Positions 7,099 to 15,620 of a DNA stretch of 64,000 bases are shown here, piece by piece. The notes beneath the pieces are model-generated. The model had not been told where the DNA came from, did no database searches, and saw nothing but the letters and a program-made list of their open reading frames with translations. The stretch is from assembly GCA_029027825.1 (NCBI GenBank), contig CP093399.1, forward strand, positions 1,240,001 through 1,304,000, given 5' to 3'. A program made the position numbers and the translations under genes. The DNA comes from Rs1 sp029027825. GTDB lineage: Bacteria > Pseudomonadota > Gammaproteobacteria > Pseudomonadales > Balneatricaceae. Position 1 is the first letter of the stretch, and every line of letters starts with the position of its first letter.

Positions 7099-10074
7099 TT
7101 AATTAGCAAATGGGCCCTGTAAGCCATTTTTCTGCATAAGTGACTGATATCGATTAGATTGCAATACTAATTGCTCGGCGTATTGTGCTATCAGCAGCTC
7201 GCGGCGCTGCGGGTCGGCTGTCGCGTCTATTGCTCCCCAAAAGGCTGCCATGGTTTGTGCGCAGTGACGTAATTGCTGAATCTGATCGGCATCGATGCCG
7301 GAGATATTTGACGCGCTTACTTTGCCAACGCCATGGACAGTGGTTGGGCCCGCATCAGTATAGCCAAGCGGCAAATCACCTTTTAGATTGGTTACCTTTC
7401 GGTATTGGATGACGTCAAATAATTGGTCGACAGCTTGTTTTGCTCCCTCTACTCTAGAGACGTGTTCAGTATCTGCAGCAGCGTGCGGTAGCAATTCCAT
7501 TTTTCCCGCATGTTGAGGGAAAATGTTTCGGTAGGCGACCATAGGACCAGACAAATCACCTGAGCTTGGATCTTTGAACAAGTCGGCGTCAACAGCGGCA
7601 TAACTAATTTGGCCGCTACTTAATGCCTGGTCTAATGCGCTGATATCGACTACTTCTCCGCGATCATAATTAATTAAAATCGCGCCTTGTTGCATCACAG
7701 CAAACACGGCAGCATTGATAATACCCGCATTGCTAAATACTTGGGTTTCAGGGTTGTATGCGCCAAGCCCAGTATGCGGACTAATCACATCTGCGTCTTG
7801 TGCTGCTTCAACAATAGTGGCAGCGTATACAAAGCCTTCAGACTCTATCCAACGCTGATGTTGTGGGCGGGCAAATACTGATACTTGCATGCCAAATGCA
7901 GCGCCTAGTTTAGCGACTTCTCGGCCAATGTTGCCGTAGCCAATAACAGCTAAGCGCTTGCCTTCTAGTTTAGTGGTTGGAAATTTGGCGAGGTCCTTGC
8001 CAGTGTCGAAATCACCTTTGACAACTAGGTCATGCATGGCTTGTGTTTGCAAGTTAGGCAGAACTTTTAACAGCGCTTTAAAAGCACTCTGGGCGGTCGC
8101 GCGCGAGTTAAAACTTGGGGTGTTCATCAATGGAGCAACACCGGCATCGCCATTACCTCCTCCCCAGCTAGCAGAACCCATATTTGCGGTGCCAGCACCG
8201 ATGCGTACCCCACCAAGTTCAAATTTAGCAGCACTAGGTAAAAATGTGGCGGCGACAATCGTGGCGTCAAATTGACCTTGATCAGTTTGGGCAAGTAATT
8301 CGTTTTCACGACTTAGTTCAGGTTGATAAAAAAAGTGAATTTTACCCGTTTCTAAATGGCTATTAGGGGGGATAGGACCTGTGTGGAACATGCCACCTTT
8401 CGATTCTATATGTTGTCGTACTTCGCTGTAGTCTGCATTACCTTGGCTATCAAACTTCATACCGATCAGATCAGCTATTAGTACAGTATAAGCGCGGTTT
8501 TCGTCATCGGCTCTGCTTAAACGGTCAGCGCCTAACGCCACCGGACTTTCAAAGCTTTCTCCTCGCGCCTCTAATAGCTCTTCAATGACTGCTATTTTAG
8601 CTCGCAAGTAGCAATAATTGATGTTGTCCAACAAAGCAGAGATGTCAGATTGATCTCGTATACCGCCTATCCAAGCGCGATAGTCACCAGGAGATCCCGG
8701 AAATGCATTTACATAACGTGCTACATCCAATCCTTTTTCATGGCTGCCATCAATATGAGTAATACCATCATAGCCAAGCAGTTGCTTAGATTTAGCAACA
8801 ATAGTTTGGATGATAGTTGGGTCTTCAATATCTGGGTCTACGACCTTTAACAAAGTAACAGCCGCACCTCGAGAGTCTGGACTGGCGACCCCTAAATCAA
8901 ACAGAGGGTTTGTTGCTACCCATTTACCTACCAAACTGCGATTGTCAATCGAACGCTGATTTAAAGTGGCGACATCGCCAATGTTTTTCTCGTTTCTCAA
9001 TATTCCGAAAGTGGTTTCGGCAAAGGCTAAAGTGCTGTAAGTGTTAATAATACCGCCTTGCATTTGACCTTTTTTAGGATCGTAAATTGGTCCCCCAGCG
9101 GTGCTTTTTTTACTGCTAAGGGGTAGCGCCCCATCAACGGGTACGGATATTTTCAACTGTCTGGGAATTGCCCACGATGGCTGCTGTTGATTATGATCAA
9201 TTAATTCGAGTGCCATCGGTGTCAGTGAAATAACATAATAGCCAGATATGCCACCAATCGCTTTTTGAAAAGGCATAAACATATTGCATTTGTCTAACAT
9301 TTGATTAACTAGGTCAGTTGACCATGGCATCGCGCCTAGCAACGAAGTGGCATCAATCACAGCATGGTGATGTTGCGGGTCTAAATCTATCCAAGCTAAT
9401 AAGTTTTTAATTTCGCTTTCGGTGTAACAAGTAGCACCGGTGGTTTCATGACCCACCCCGAAAAATAGTTTTACGCCTTGTTGTTGTAAATATTCAGCGC
9501 TGGGAATCGTGCCTTCACCTTCGGCAAAAAGTAAGCGATTTTCATTGCCATTTTTTGCATAGCGCTGCATTTCAGTCAGCTGTGCTCCCCAAGACTGTCT
9601 GAAAAACCCACCTTGTTTAGCCGCATCTGACTCGGGCTTAGGAGTATCAATAAAGACAATTTGCTGTGGATCGTTAGCAGTCATCATGTGCATTGCAGTT
9701 GAGGTAAAACCACTGTGACCACCACCGAGCCCGACTGCCATTTTATTTTTTAATGGAAAGCCAAAATAGCGATGCATTTCACGCATCATGTCTTTTAATA
9801 CTTTATCAGCAGGGTAGCCGCGATGCATGCCTCGCGCCAGTTCTGCCTTGGTGAAATTGCCGATAGGATTACCTTTATCATCCAGCTTCGGATAATTTTC
9901 TTCCAGCCAAGCATCAAACTCGAAACCTAATAATCTGGCATCTACCTCATTTAAGGTCATGTCAGTAATGGGCCCGACACCAAAAAATTGATTGCTTGTT
10001 GCCTTGGGAGCGCCACTTTTAGTTGCTGAAATTGCTGCTGAACGAGCAGCAATTAAATGTTGGATAGATACCAT
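7099..10074 (-). CDS. Fused phosphoserine aminotransferase-like / D-3-phosphoglycerate dehydrogenase-like protein
   Basis: A 991-aa two-part protein. The N-terminal half (about 1-530) has the fold-type I class V aminotransferase pattern of SerC: a glycine-rich GLGGGHSGFTS near 115-125, a D241-ATS segment and a candidate PLP lysine at about 271 in FQKAIGG. The C-terminal half (about 560-900) is a D-2-hydroxyacid dehydrogenase of the SerA type: NTPSFNSRATAQ, the Rossmann motif VIGYGNIGREVAKLG near 705-725, an Arg in NYDRGEVVDISAL and a His in LPHAAADTEHV. An extra C-terminal helical part of about 80 aa follows. Together the halves could perform two consecutive steps of serine synthesis. The usual acidic residue of the dehydrogenase triad falls in a divergent AVDADLFKD context, so activity should not be assumed. 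I cannot assign the exact substrates. Confidence 0.75.
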   Translation of the reverse strand: MVSIQHLIAARSAAISATKSGAPKATSNQFFGVGPITDMTLNEVDARLLGFEFDAWLEENYPKLDDKGNPIGNFTKAELARGMHRGYPADKVLKDMMREMHRYFGFPLKNKMAVGLGGGHSGFTSTAMHMMTANDPQQIVFIDTPKPESDAAKQGGFFRQSWGAQLTEMQRYAKNGNENRLLFAEGEGTIPSAEYLQQQGVKLFFGVGHETTGATCYTESEIKNLLAWIDLDPQHHHAVIDATSLLGAMPWSTDLVNQMLDKCNMFMPFQKAIGGISGYYVISLTPMALELIDHNQQQPSWAIPRQLKISVPVDGALPLSSKKSTAGGPIYDPKKGQMQGGIINTYSTLAFAETTFGILRNEKNIGDVATLNQRSIDNRSLVGKWVATNPLFDLGVASPDSRGAAVTLLKVVDPDIEDPTIIQTIVAKSKQLLGYDGITHIDGSHEKGLDVARYVNAFPGSPGDYRAWIGGIRDQSDISALLDNINYCYLRAKIAVIEELLEARGESFESPVALGADRLSRADDENRAYTVLIADLIGMKFDSQGNADYSEVRQHIESKGGMFHTGPIPPNSHLETGKIHFFYQPELSRENELLAQTDQGQFDATIVAATFLPSAAKFELGGVRIGAGTANMGSASWGGGNGDAGVAPLMNTPSFNSRATAQSAFKALLKVLPNLQTQAMHDLVVKGDFDTGKDLAKFPTTKLEGKRLAVIGYGNIGREVAKLGAAFGMQVSVFARPQHQRWIESEGFVYAATIVEAAQDADVISPHTGLGAYNPETQVFSNAGIINAAVFAVMQQGAILINYDRGEVVDISALDQALSSGQISYAAVDADLFKDPSSGDLSGPMVAYRNIFPQHAGKMELLPHAAADTEHVSRVEGAKQAVDQLFDVIQYRKVTNLKGDLPLGYTDAGPTTVHGVGKVSASNISGIDADQIQQLRHCAQTMAAFWGAIDATADPQRRELLIAQYAEQLVLQSNRYQSLMQKNGLQGPFAN

Positions 10075-10609
10075 GTGAATTACCTGTGAAGTTTAATCTG
10101 ACCTATATTTACTATCATGATTTTATAATGAGTAATTTAAATTGTTTATTTACTTAAAAATCAGCAGGTCAATTGAGTGTTAATCTAAACACCTTAATCG
10201 GATTGAGCATATTTAAGGTATTACTTATACCGTACTTCTAGTCATGCAGTTTTTATAACTAATTCATATTCAATTACTTAGGGAACCTAAGTGACGACAG
10301 TAACCAATAGTGACAAACTGTCTCTAGCGCGTCGTACAATTAGTAACGATAGATTGTCCCATGAGATTTTTTGAGGATATCTTTTATAACAAAGTTTTCT
10401 CCAATATGAAACTTTATTTCCTATAATAAACATTTGAAAATTTAAGCTCCCCTAGATCAAGATCAACGTGAAGGATTTGATTACTTGGGCTGTGCTTAGT
10501 TCAATATGGAAGTTCAGCGGCTCCAAGGTTGGACTCAGGAATCTCTAAAAAGCAAATTAATAGCCACTATAGACTTTACAGAGATAAGCTATATAGTGAT
10601 CTTAAATGT
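10075..10609. other. Divergent intergenic region upstream of the fusion gene and the thiC riboswitch
   Basis: These 535 bases hold no gene-like frame. They must contain the promoter of the minus-strand fusion gene and the promoter feeding the TPP riboswitch. AT-rich promoter-like stretches occur near 10100-10150 and 10380-10450, but I do not see a clean -35/-10 pair that I would assign with confidence. Confidence 0.4.
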
Positions 10610-10698
10610 CTTGTCGGGGTTCTCTCTTTTAAAGGGGGACGAGAGGTGTAATACCAACCCGCGAACCTGATCCGGTTAATACCGGCGTAGGAAACAAG
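10610..10698 (+). promoter_or_regulatory. TPP riboswitch (THI element) upstream of thiC
   Basis: The sequence carries the conserved thi-box: an ACCAACCCGCGAACCTGATC segment, then CCGGTTAATACCGGCGTAGG. The 5' CTTGT (10610-10614) can pair with ACAAG (10694-10698) to close P1. The known role of this element is to bind thiamine pyrophosphate and shut off thiamine biosynthesis genes. It lies about 395 bp ahead of thiC, an unusually long leader that also contains a dispersed repeat. Confidence 0.93.
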
Positions 10699-10820
10699 CT
10701 ATTGATAATAAAAGTAAGGCAAAAACCTATTCATTGAACATGAATCAGTGACTTCCAAGCGGCGCGTAGTATCAGCTATTTTTTCTACAACAGTTTGAAT
10801 ATATCCCATTGAATCTAAGG

Positions 10821-10920
10821 GTTTTATGCGTGAATGCATTTGTTTAGCGAGTGCAGGACGCACATAAGCTTGCAGTTAGGATAGTTCAATGGTGTTGTAA
10901 AAATAATATATTACGCTGTG
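10821..10920 (+). repeat. Dispersed repeat in the thiC leader, copy 1
   Basis: The segment around TGCATTTGTTTAGCG, then AAGCTTGCAGTTAGG, recurs at 57721-57840 with GCATTTGTTTAGCGGATGC and GAGCTTGCAGTTAAGG in the same order. Both copies lie in intergenic DNA. Here it separates the riboswitch from the gene it should control. Confidence 0.55.
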
Positions 10921-11093
10921 AGTCTAGTTTGAAGGATAGTTTTAGCTTTTTTAATTAGGCGTTCATTCTTGCGTTTAATTAGTTAATTTTATTGTTTTTA
11001 TCAACAGCAATGGTCATCAATTTGCCTCTAGGCATGACATTTATTTATAAAATTCAGCGCACTGAATAATTTGTCTAAATAGAGGATCACTGT

Positions 11094-12989
11094 ATGAGCA
11101 AGCTAATATCTAGTACCCATCTCAGTTCTACTGCGGTTGTCGATAGCGAATCGATTAAACCATTTCCCGGTTCCACAAAAGTTTACATTCAGGGGAGTCG
11201 GCCAGATATAAAAGTGCCGATGAGGGCTATTCATCTCGCCGATTCTCCGGCGTCATTTTCTAAAACGGAATCCGCTGAAAAAAATGAATCAATAATGGTG
11301 TATGACACATCGGGACCTTACACAGACCCTGATGTCATCATTGATGTGCGCAAAGGGTTGGCCAGTGTACGCGAAGCTTGGATTATTGAGCGAGGTGACA
11401 CTGAGTTACTGACAGGCTTGAGCTCAGACTACGGTCGGGCAAGGGCCGATAACCAACGCTTAGATTCTCTAAGATTTAATCTTGAGCGAAACCCGCGCCG
11501 CGCTAAACAAGGGGCGAATGTCACGCAGCTTCACTATGCTCGCCAAGGCATTATTACTCCTGAAATGGAGTATATTGCGATTCGTGAAAATATGAAATTG
11601 ATTGAGGCTAAAGCGAACCCTGAACTTAACTTTCAGCATCCCGGACAAAACTTTGGCGCAACTTTACCCGCAGAAATTAGCGCTGAGTTTGTCAGGGAGG
11701 AAGTTGCTCGTGGTCGTGCGATAATACCGGCGAATATTAATCATCCTGAAGTAGAGCCGATGATTATTGGTAGAAATTTTTTGATAAAGATTAACGGTAA
11801 TATAGGAAACTCTGCACTGGGATCTTCTATTGAAGCGGAAGTTGCAAAGATGACTTGGGGGACGCGTTGGGGCTCAGATACTATTATGGACCTTTCAACA
11901 GGTAAAAATATTCATGAAACGCGCGAGTGGATAGTGCGTAATTCCCACGTGCCGATAGGTACAGTGCCTATTTACCAAGCATTAGAAAAAGTGCACGGGG
12001 TTGCTGAGGATCTTACTTGGGAGATATTTCGCGATACATTAATTGAACAGGCAGAGCAAGGGGTTGATTACTTTACTATCCATGCCGGTGTCTTGCTGCG
12101 CTATGTGCCGATGACCGCTAAAAGAGTGACGGGTATCGTCTCACGCGGTGGATCTATTATGGCTAAATGGTGTCTGTCTCATCATCAGGAAAACTTCTTA
12201 TACACGCATTTTGAAGACATATGTCAGATATGTAAAGCCTATGACGTCTCTTTCTCTTTAGGCGATGGACTGCGTCCAGGGTCTATTGCGGATGCTAACG
12301 ATGAGGCGCAATTTGGTGAGCTAGAAACACTGGGAGAGCTAACCAAAATTGCCTGGCAGCATGATGTTCAAGTGATGATTGAAGGGCCGGGTCACGTGCC
12401 TATGCACATGATCAAAGAAAATATGGATAAACAGCTAGCAGAGTGCGATGAGGCACCCTTTTATACCTTGGGTCCACTGACGACTGATATAGCTCCAGGC
12501 TATGACCATATAACATCGGGAATAGGAGCGGCTATGATTGGTTGGTTTGGCTGCGCCATGCTTTGTTATGTGACACCTAAAGAACATTTAGGTTTGCCTA
12601 ATAAAGACGATGTAAAAACCGGCATCATCACCTACAAATTAGCGGCTCATGCGGCTGATTTAGCCAAGGGGCATCCTGGCGCACAGGTTCGGGACAATGC
12701 GATGAGCAAAGCGCGCTTTGAATTCAGGTGGGAAGATCAGTTTAATTTGGGGCTAGATCCAGATACTGCACGTGCTTATCACGATGAAACTTTGCCTAAA
12801 AACTCGTCCAAGGTGGCGCATTTTTGCTCGATGTGTGGGCCAAAATTTTGCTCGATGAAAATTAGCCAGGAAGTGCGGCAACTAGACGATAGTGCAATTG
12901 CTGCGATTAGTAGAGAAGTTGAAAAAGGCATGCAGAAAAAGGCACAAGAGTTTAAAGATTCTGGCTCTCAACTCTATCAGCAAGTTTAA
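11094..12989 (+). CDS. thiC: Phosphomethylpyrimidine synthase ThiC
   Basis: A 631-aa radical-SAM enzyme that converts aminoimidazole ribotide to HMP-P, the pyrimidine part of thiamine. It carries MIEGPGHVPMHMIKENM and GPLTTDIAPGYDHITSGIG in the core. Near the C-terminus is CSMCGPKFCSM, which contains the CxxCxxxxC motif that binds the [4Fe-4S] cluster of this family. The length is full for the proteobacterial form. The ATG at 11094 follows AGAGGATCACTGT, a good ribosome-binding site. Expression is expected to be repressed by TPP through the riboswitch at 10610-10698. No other thiamine gene follows, so here thiC stands alone. Confidence 0.97.
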   Translation: MSKLISSTHLSSTAVVDSESIKPFPGSTKVYIQGSRPDIKVPMRAIHLADSPASFSKTESAEKNESIMVYDTSGPYTDPDVIIDVRKGLASVREAWIIERGDTELLTGLSSDYGRARADNQRLDSLRFNLERNPRRAKQGANVTQLHYARQGIITPEMEYIAIRENMKLIEAKANPELNFQHPGQNFGATLPAEISAEFVREEVARGRAIIPANINHPEVEPMIIGRNFLIKINGNIGNSALGSSIEAEVAKMTWGTRWGSDTIMDLSTGKNIHETREWIVRNSHVPIGTVPIYQALEKVHGVAEDLTWEIFRDTLIEQAEQGVDYFTIHAGVLLRYVPMTAKRVTGIVSRGGSIMAKWCLSHHQENFLYTHFEDICQICKAYDVSFSLGDGLRPGSIADANDEAQFGELETLGELTKIAWQHDVQVMIEGPGHVPMHMIKENMDKQLAECDEAPFYTLGPLTTDIAPGYDHITSGIGAAMIGWFGCAMLCYVTPKEHLGLPNKDDVKTGIITYKLAAHAADLAKGHPGAQVRDNAMSKARFEFRWEDQFNLGLDPDTARAYHDETLPKNSSKVAHFCSMCGPKFCSMKISQEVRQLDDSAIAAISREVEKGMQKKAQEFKDSGSQLYQQV

Positions 12990-13378
12990 ATTGTTATTAC
13001 TTGAGTTTGTGGTGTTTTATGCATTTATCCATGCATAAAACCATAGGTTTAGTAGGTGTTGTTTAACCGCTGTAAATTGTAAATGAAAAACCTGCACTTA
13101 ATGACTAGAGCGAGCAATGACTTCAATGGCGATTGGTCGCAGGTTTTTATTATAGGTTTTTTTTCTTTATAATGCAGCAAGACCTTAACTCGTGACGGGT
13201 ACTAAATCAAACGCCGTCACAGCTATAACTCCGTTAAATTTAGCCTTAGTCAGTATGGGGCTTCCTTGGTAATAATGAATAAAATTCATTAAAGAATTAA
13301 TAACTTTCAGTATTAGAGTACTTGAAAATTAGGTAATCTTAGCTATACCATTTCATATATCATTAAAAGGACTACAAA
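12990..13378. other. Intergenic region with three inverted repeats between thiC and metY
   Basis: No gene is visible. There are three perfect inverted repeats: an 11-bp stem at 13014-13041, a 10-bp stem with a 43-nt loop at 13086-13148 (listed as a terminator), and a 7-bp GTGACGG/CCGTCAC stem at 13192-13220. The last may be part of the metY leader. I do not recognise a SAM riboswitch or a MetJ-type operator here. Confidence 0.45.
13086..13148 (+). terminator. Hairpin with T-run after thiC, possible terminator
   Basis: AAAAACCTGC and GCAGGTTTTT form a perfect 10-bp stem, and a further TTTTTTTT tract lies shortly after. The 43-nt loop contains a small GCGA/TCGC hairpin. The symmetric A- and T-tracts would allow termination in both directions. 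The long loop is unusual for a plain intrinsic terminator. Confidence 0.45.
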
Positions 13379-14659
13379 ATGAAGCTGGAATCCCTCGCAT
13401 TGCACCATGGTTATAAATCCGAAGATACTACCAAAGCCGCCGCAGTACCTATTTATCAAACTTCCTCTTATACTTTTGATAGCACTCAACACGGCGCTGA
13501 TTTATTCGATTTAAAAGTAGCGGGGAATATCTATACTCGGATTATGAATCCAACTACAGACGTGTTGGAGCAACGCGTCGCAGCGATGGAAGGTGGAGTA
13601 GGCGGGCTTGCTGTCGCCTCTGGTATGGCTGCTATCACTTACGCTATTCAATGTTTGTGTGAAGTGGGGGACAATATAGTAAGCACCAGTCAATTATACG
13701 GCGGTACCTATAATCTATTTGCCCATACCTTTCCCAAACAAGGGATAGAAGCTAGGTTGATTTCTGCGGATGATTTCGCGGCATTTGAAGCGGCAATTGA
13801 TCATAAAACCAAAGCTGTTTTTTGCGAGTCAATCGGCAACCCAATGGGCAATATAGTGGATATTGTCAGGCTTTCTGAAATAGCACATAAATACGGCGTA
13901 CCGGTGATTGTCGATAATACGGTAGCGACTCCCTATTTGTGTCGTCCCTTTGAATTAGGCGCCGATATTGTCGTACACTCATTAACAAAATACATCGGTG
14001 GGCACGGTACCTCGATTGGCGGGATCATTGTTGACTCGGGAAAATTTGACTGGGTGGCTAATGCTGAACGCTTTCCCGTGATGAATACCCCAGACCCCTC
14101 GTACCATGGTGTAGTTTATACTGATGCATTTGGTCCAGCGGCTTATATCGGGCGCTGTCGGGTGGTCCCGCTGCGCAATACGGGAGCTGCTATCTCTCCA
14201 TTTAATGCTTTTCAAATCCTGCAAGGGTTAGAAACTTTGGGACTGAGAATGGAGAGACATTGTGAAAACGCTGAAAAGCTCGCGAATTTTTTACAGCAGC
14301 ACCCTAAAATAAGTTGGGTAAATTATGCTGCATTAGCAGATAGCCCCTACCAAGAGAGTTGCCAGAAAATATGCAGTGGCAAAGCTTCGGGCATTCTAAG
14401 CTTTGGAGTGAAAGGTGGTCTGGCCGCTGGTGGCCAGTTTATTGATGCCCTGCAAATGATTTTACGGTTAGTTAATATTGGTGATGCTAAATCGTTAGCT
14501 TGTCATCCGGCCACGACTACTCATCGTCAACTTAACCCTCAAGAGTTAGCAGCGGCGGGTGTCAGTGAAGATTTAATCCGTATCTCAGTCGGTATCGAGA
14601 ATATTGAAGATATTATTGCAGATGTGACCCAGGCATTAAACACCGTCACTGTTAGCTAG
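13379..14659 (+). CDS. metY: O-acetylhomoserine sulfhydrylase / aminocarboxypropyltransferase
   Basis: A 426-aa PLP enzyme of the Cys/Met metabolism family that makes homocysteine from O-acetylhomoserine and sulfide. The PLP lysine lies in VVHSLTKYIGGHGTSIGG. Other family motifs are TRIMNPTTDVLEQRVAAMEGG near the N-terminus, ASGMAAITYAI, the VDNTVATPYLCRP strand, and the long insertion of the MetY branch (SYHGVVYTDAFGPAAY). The C-terminal SLACHPATTTHRQL and DLIRISVGIENIEDI are typical. AAAAGGA sits 7 nt before the ATG. The AlkB-type gene starts 11 bp after the stop and may be cotranscribed. Confidence 0.95.
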   Translation: MKLESLALHHGYKSEDTTKAAAVPIYQTSSYTFDSTQHGADLFDLKVAGNIYTRIMNPTTDVLEQRVAAMEGGVGGLAVASGMAAITYAIQCLCEVGDNIVSTSQLYGGTYNLFAHTFPKQGIEARLISADDFAAFEAAIDHKTKAVFCESIGNPMGNIVDIVRLSEIAHKYGVPVIVDNTVATPYLCRPFELGADIVVHSLTKYIGGHGTSIGGIIVDSGKFDWVANAERFPVMNTPDPSYHGVVYTDAFGPAAYIGRCRVVPLRNTGAAISPFNAFQILQGLETLGLRMERHCENAEKLANFLQQHPKISWVNYAALADSPYQESCQKICSGKASGILSFGVKGGLAAGGQFIDALQMILRLVNIGDAKSLACHPATTTHRQLNPQELAAAGVSEDLIRISVGIENIEDIIADVTQALNTVTVS

Positions 14660-14670
14660 CTAACAAACTA

Positions 14671-15291
14671 GTGGCACTGGAAAAAATATCGATTGTCGGT
14701 GGTGAATTGGCAATAGATGAAAACTTTTTAAGTCTTGCTCAGGCAGATAGTTTGCTTGAGCTTTTCTTAACCGATCTCCCCTGGCGACATGATGAAATCA
14801 CCGTTTTTGGAAAATCACATTTGATGCCAAGGATGCACTGCTTTCAGTCGGAATTATCGGTGAATTATCAATATTCAAATCTTAGTCTCACTCCGAGTAA
14901 CTACCACCCCAAGGTGTTGCAGTTAAAGCGATATTTAGAAGCAGTGACAGGCGTTAGTTATAATGCGGTTCTGATTAATTTATATCGTAATGGGCTGGAT
15001 AAAATGGGCTGGCATAGTGATGATGAGCCTGAATTAGGCAAAAATCCCAATATCGCCTCTATCAGCTTAGGAGTTGAACGTTGCTTCAAACTTCGGCACA
15101 AGCAAAAAGATGCAGCTGAAATATCCCTAGAATTAGCGCATGGCTCGCTGTTGCAAATGAGCGGGAGTTTGCAGGCCAATTGGCAGCATTCGCTACCGGT
15201 GACAAAAAGAATTAGCTTGCCGCGAATAAATCTTACTTTCAGGTATATTAAGTCCCCAATCCTTCCTTACCGCTCAGAAGCCTCTGCATAG
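14671..15291 (+). CDS. AlkB-type Fe(II)/2-oxoglutarate-dependent dioxygenase
   Basis: A 206-aa protein of the AlkB superfamily, whose members oxidatively demethylate alkylated nucleobases. The iron ligands can be assigned as His and Asp of MGWHSDDE and the distal His of WQHSLP; the 2-oxoglutarate arginine is in RINLTFRY. NAVLINLYRNGLDKMGWHSD and IASISLGVERCFKLRHK match the ALKBH2/AlkB-like repair branch. The start is GTG at 14671 with only a weak ribosome-binding site, and coupling to metY upstream is possible. The last codons and the TAG stop lie inside a dispersed repeat (15281-15432), so the natural C-terminus may have been altered by an insertion. Confidence 0.88.
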   Translation: MALEKISIVGGELAIDENFLSLAQADSLLELFLTDLPWRHDEITVFGKSHLMPRMHCFQSELSVNYQYSNLSLTPSNYHPKVLQLKRYLEAVTGVSYNAVLINLYRNGLDKMGWHSDDEPELGKNPNIASISLGVERCFKLRHKQKDAAEISLELAHGSLLQMSGSLQANWQHSLPVTKRISLPRINLTFRYIKSPILPYRSEASA

Positions 15292-15432
15292 CTTACCAAA
15301 AGGGTGTGATAACTGCGCTCGGTAATAAGGCGTTAAAAACCGGCTCAATATGCTCATTTGCACCAGTACACTTCGATATTTCGCCGTTTTTTCCTTTTAC
15401 TTACCTTCGCTCGCAACATTATGCAGAGGTAT
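15281..15432 (-). repeat. Dispersed MITE-like repeat, copy 2, with terminal inverted repeats
   Basis: The left end CCTCTGCATAGCTTACC and the right end, whose reverse complement begins CCTCTGCATAATGTTGCG, are inverted copies of each other. The internal part matches the 2584-2649 and 57885-57931 copies. This is consistent with a small non-autonomous inverted-repeat element. It overlaps the last 11 bases of the AlkB-type gene and supplies its stop codon. The rest of 15433-15611 is AT-rich and should hold the adhesin promoter. Confidence 0.55.
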
Positions 15433-15620
15433 CTGGTAAATAAAGTGTTGAAAATTAATCAATTAGATAACAAATCGGCAGGGTATTAATTTTGCGTTAA
15501 TAAATCGTTAATCTTTCGTTAAGTATTTGAAAAATAAGAAGATTACCTGTTCCTAGGTACAGTATTTTTTTTGTTTATAATTCTCTATTATGGCCTCAAT
15601 GATATTAAAAGGTGATTGAA

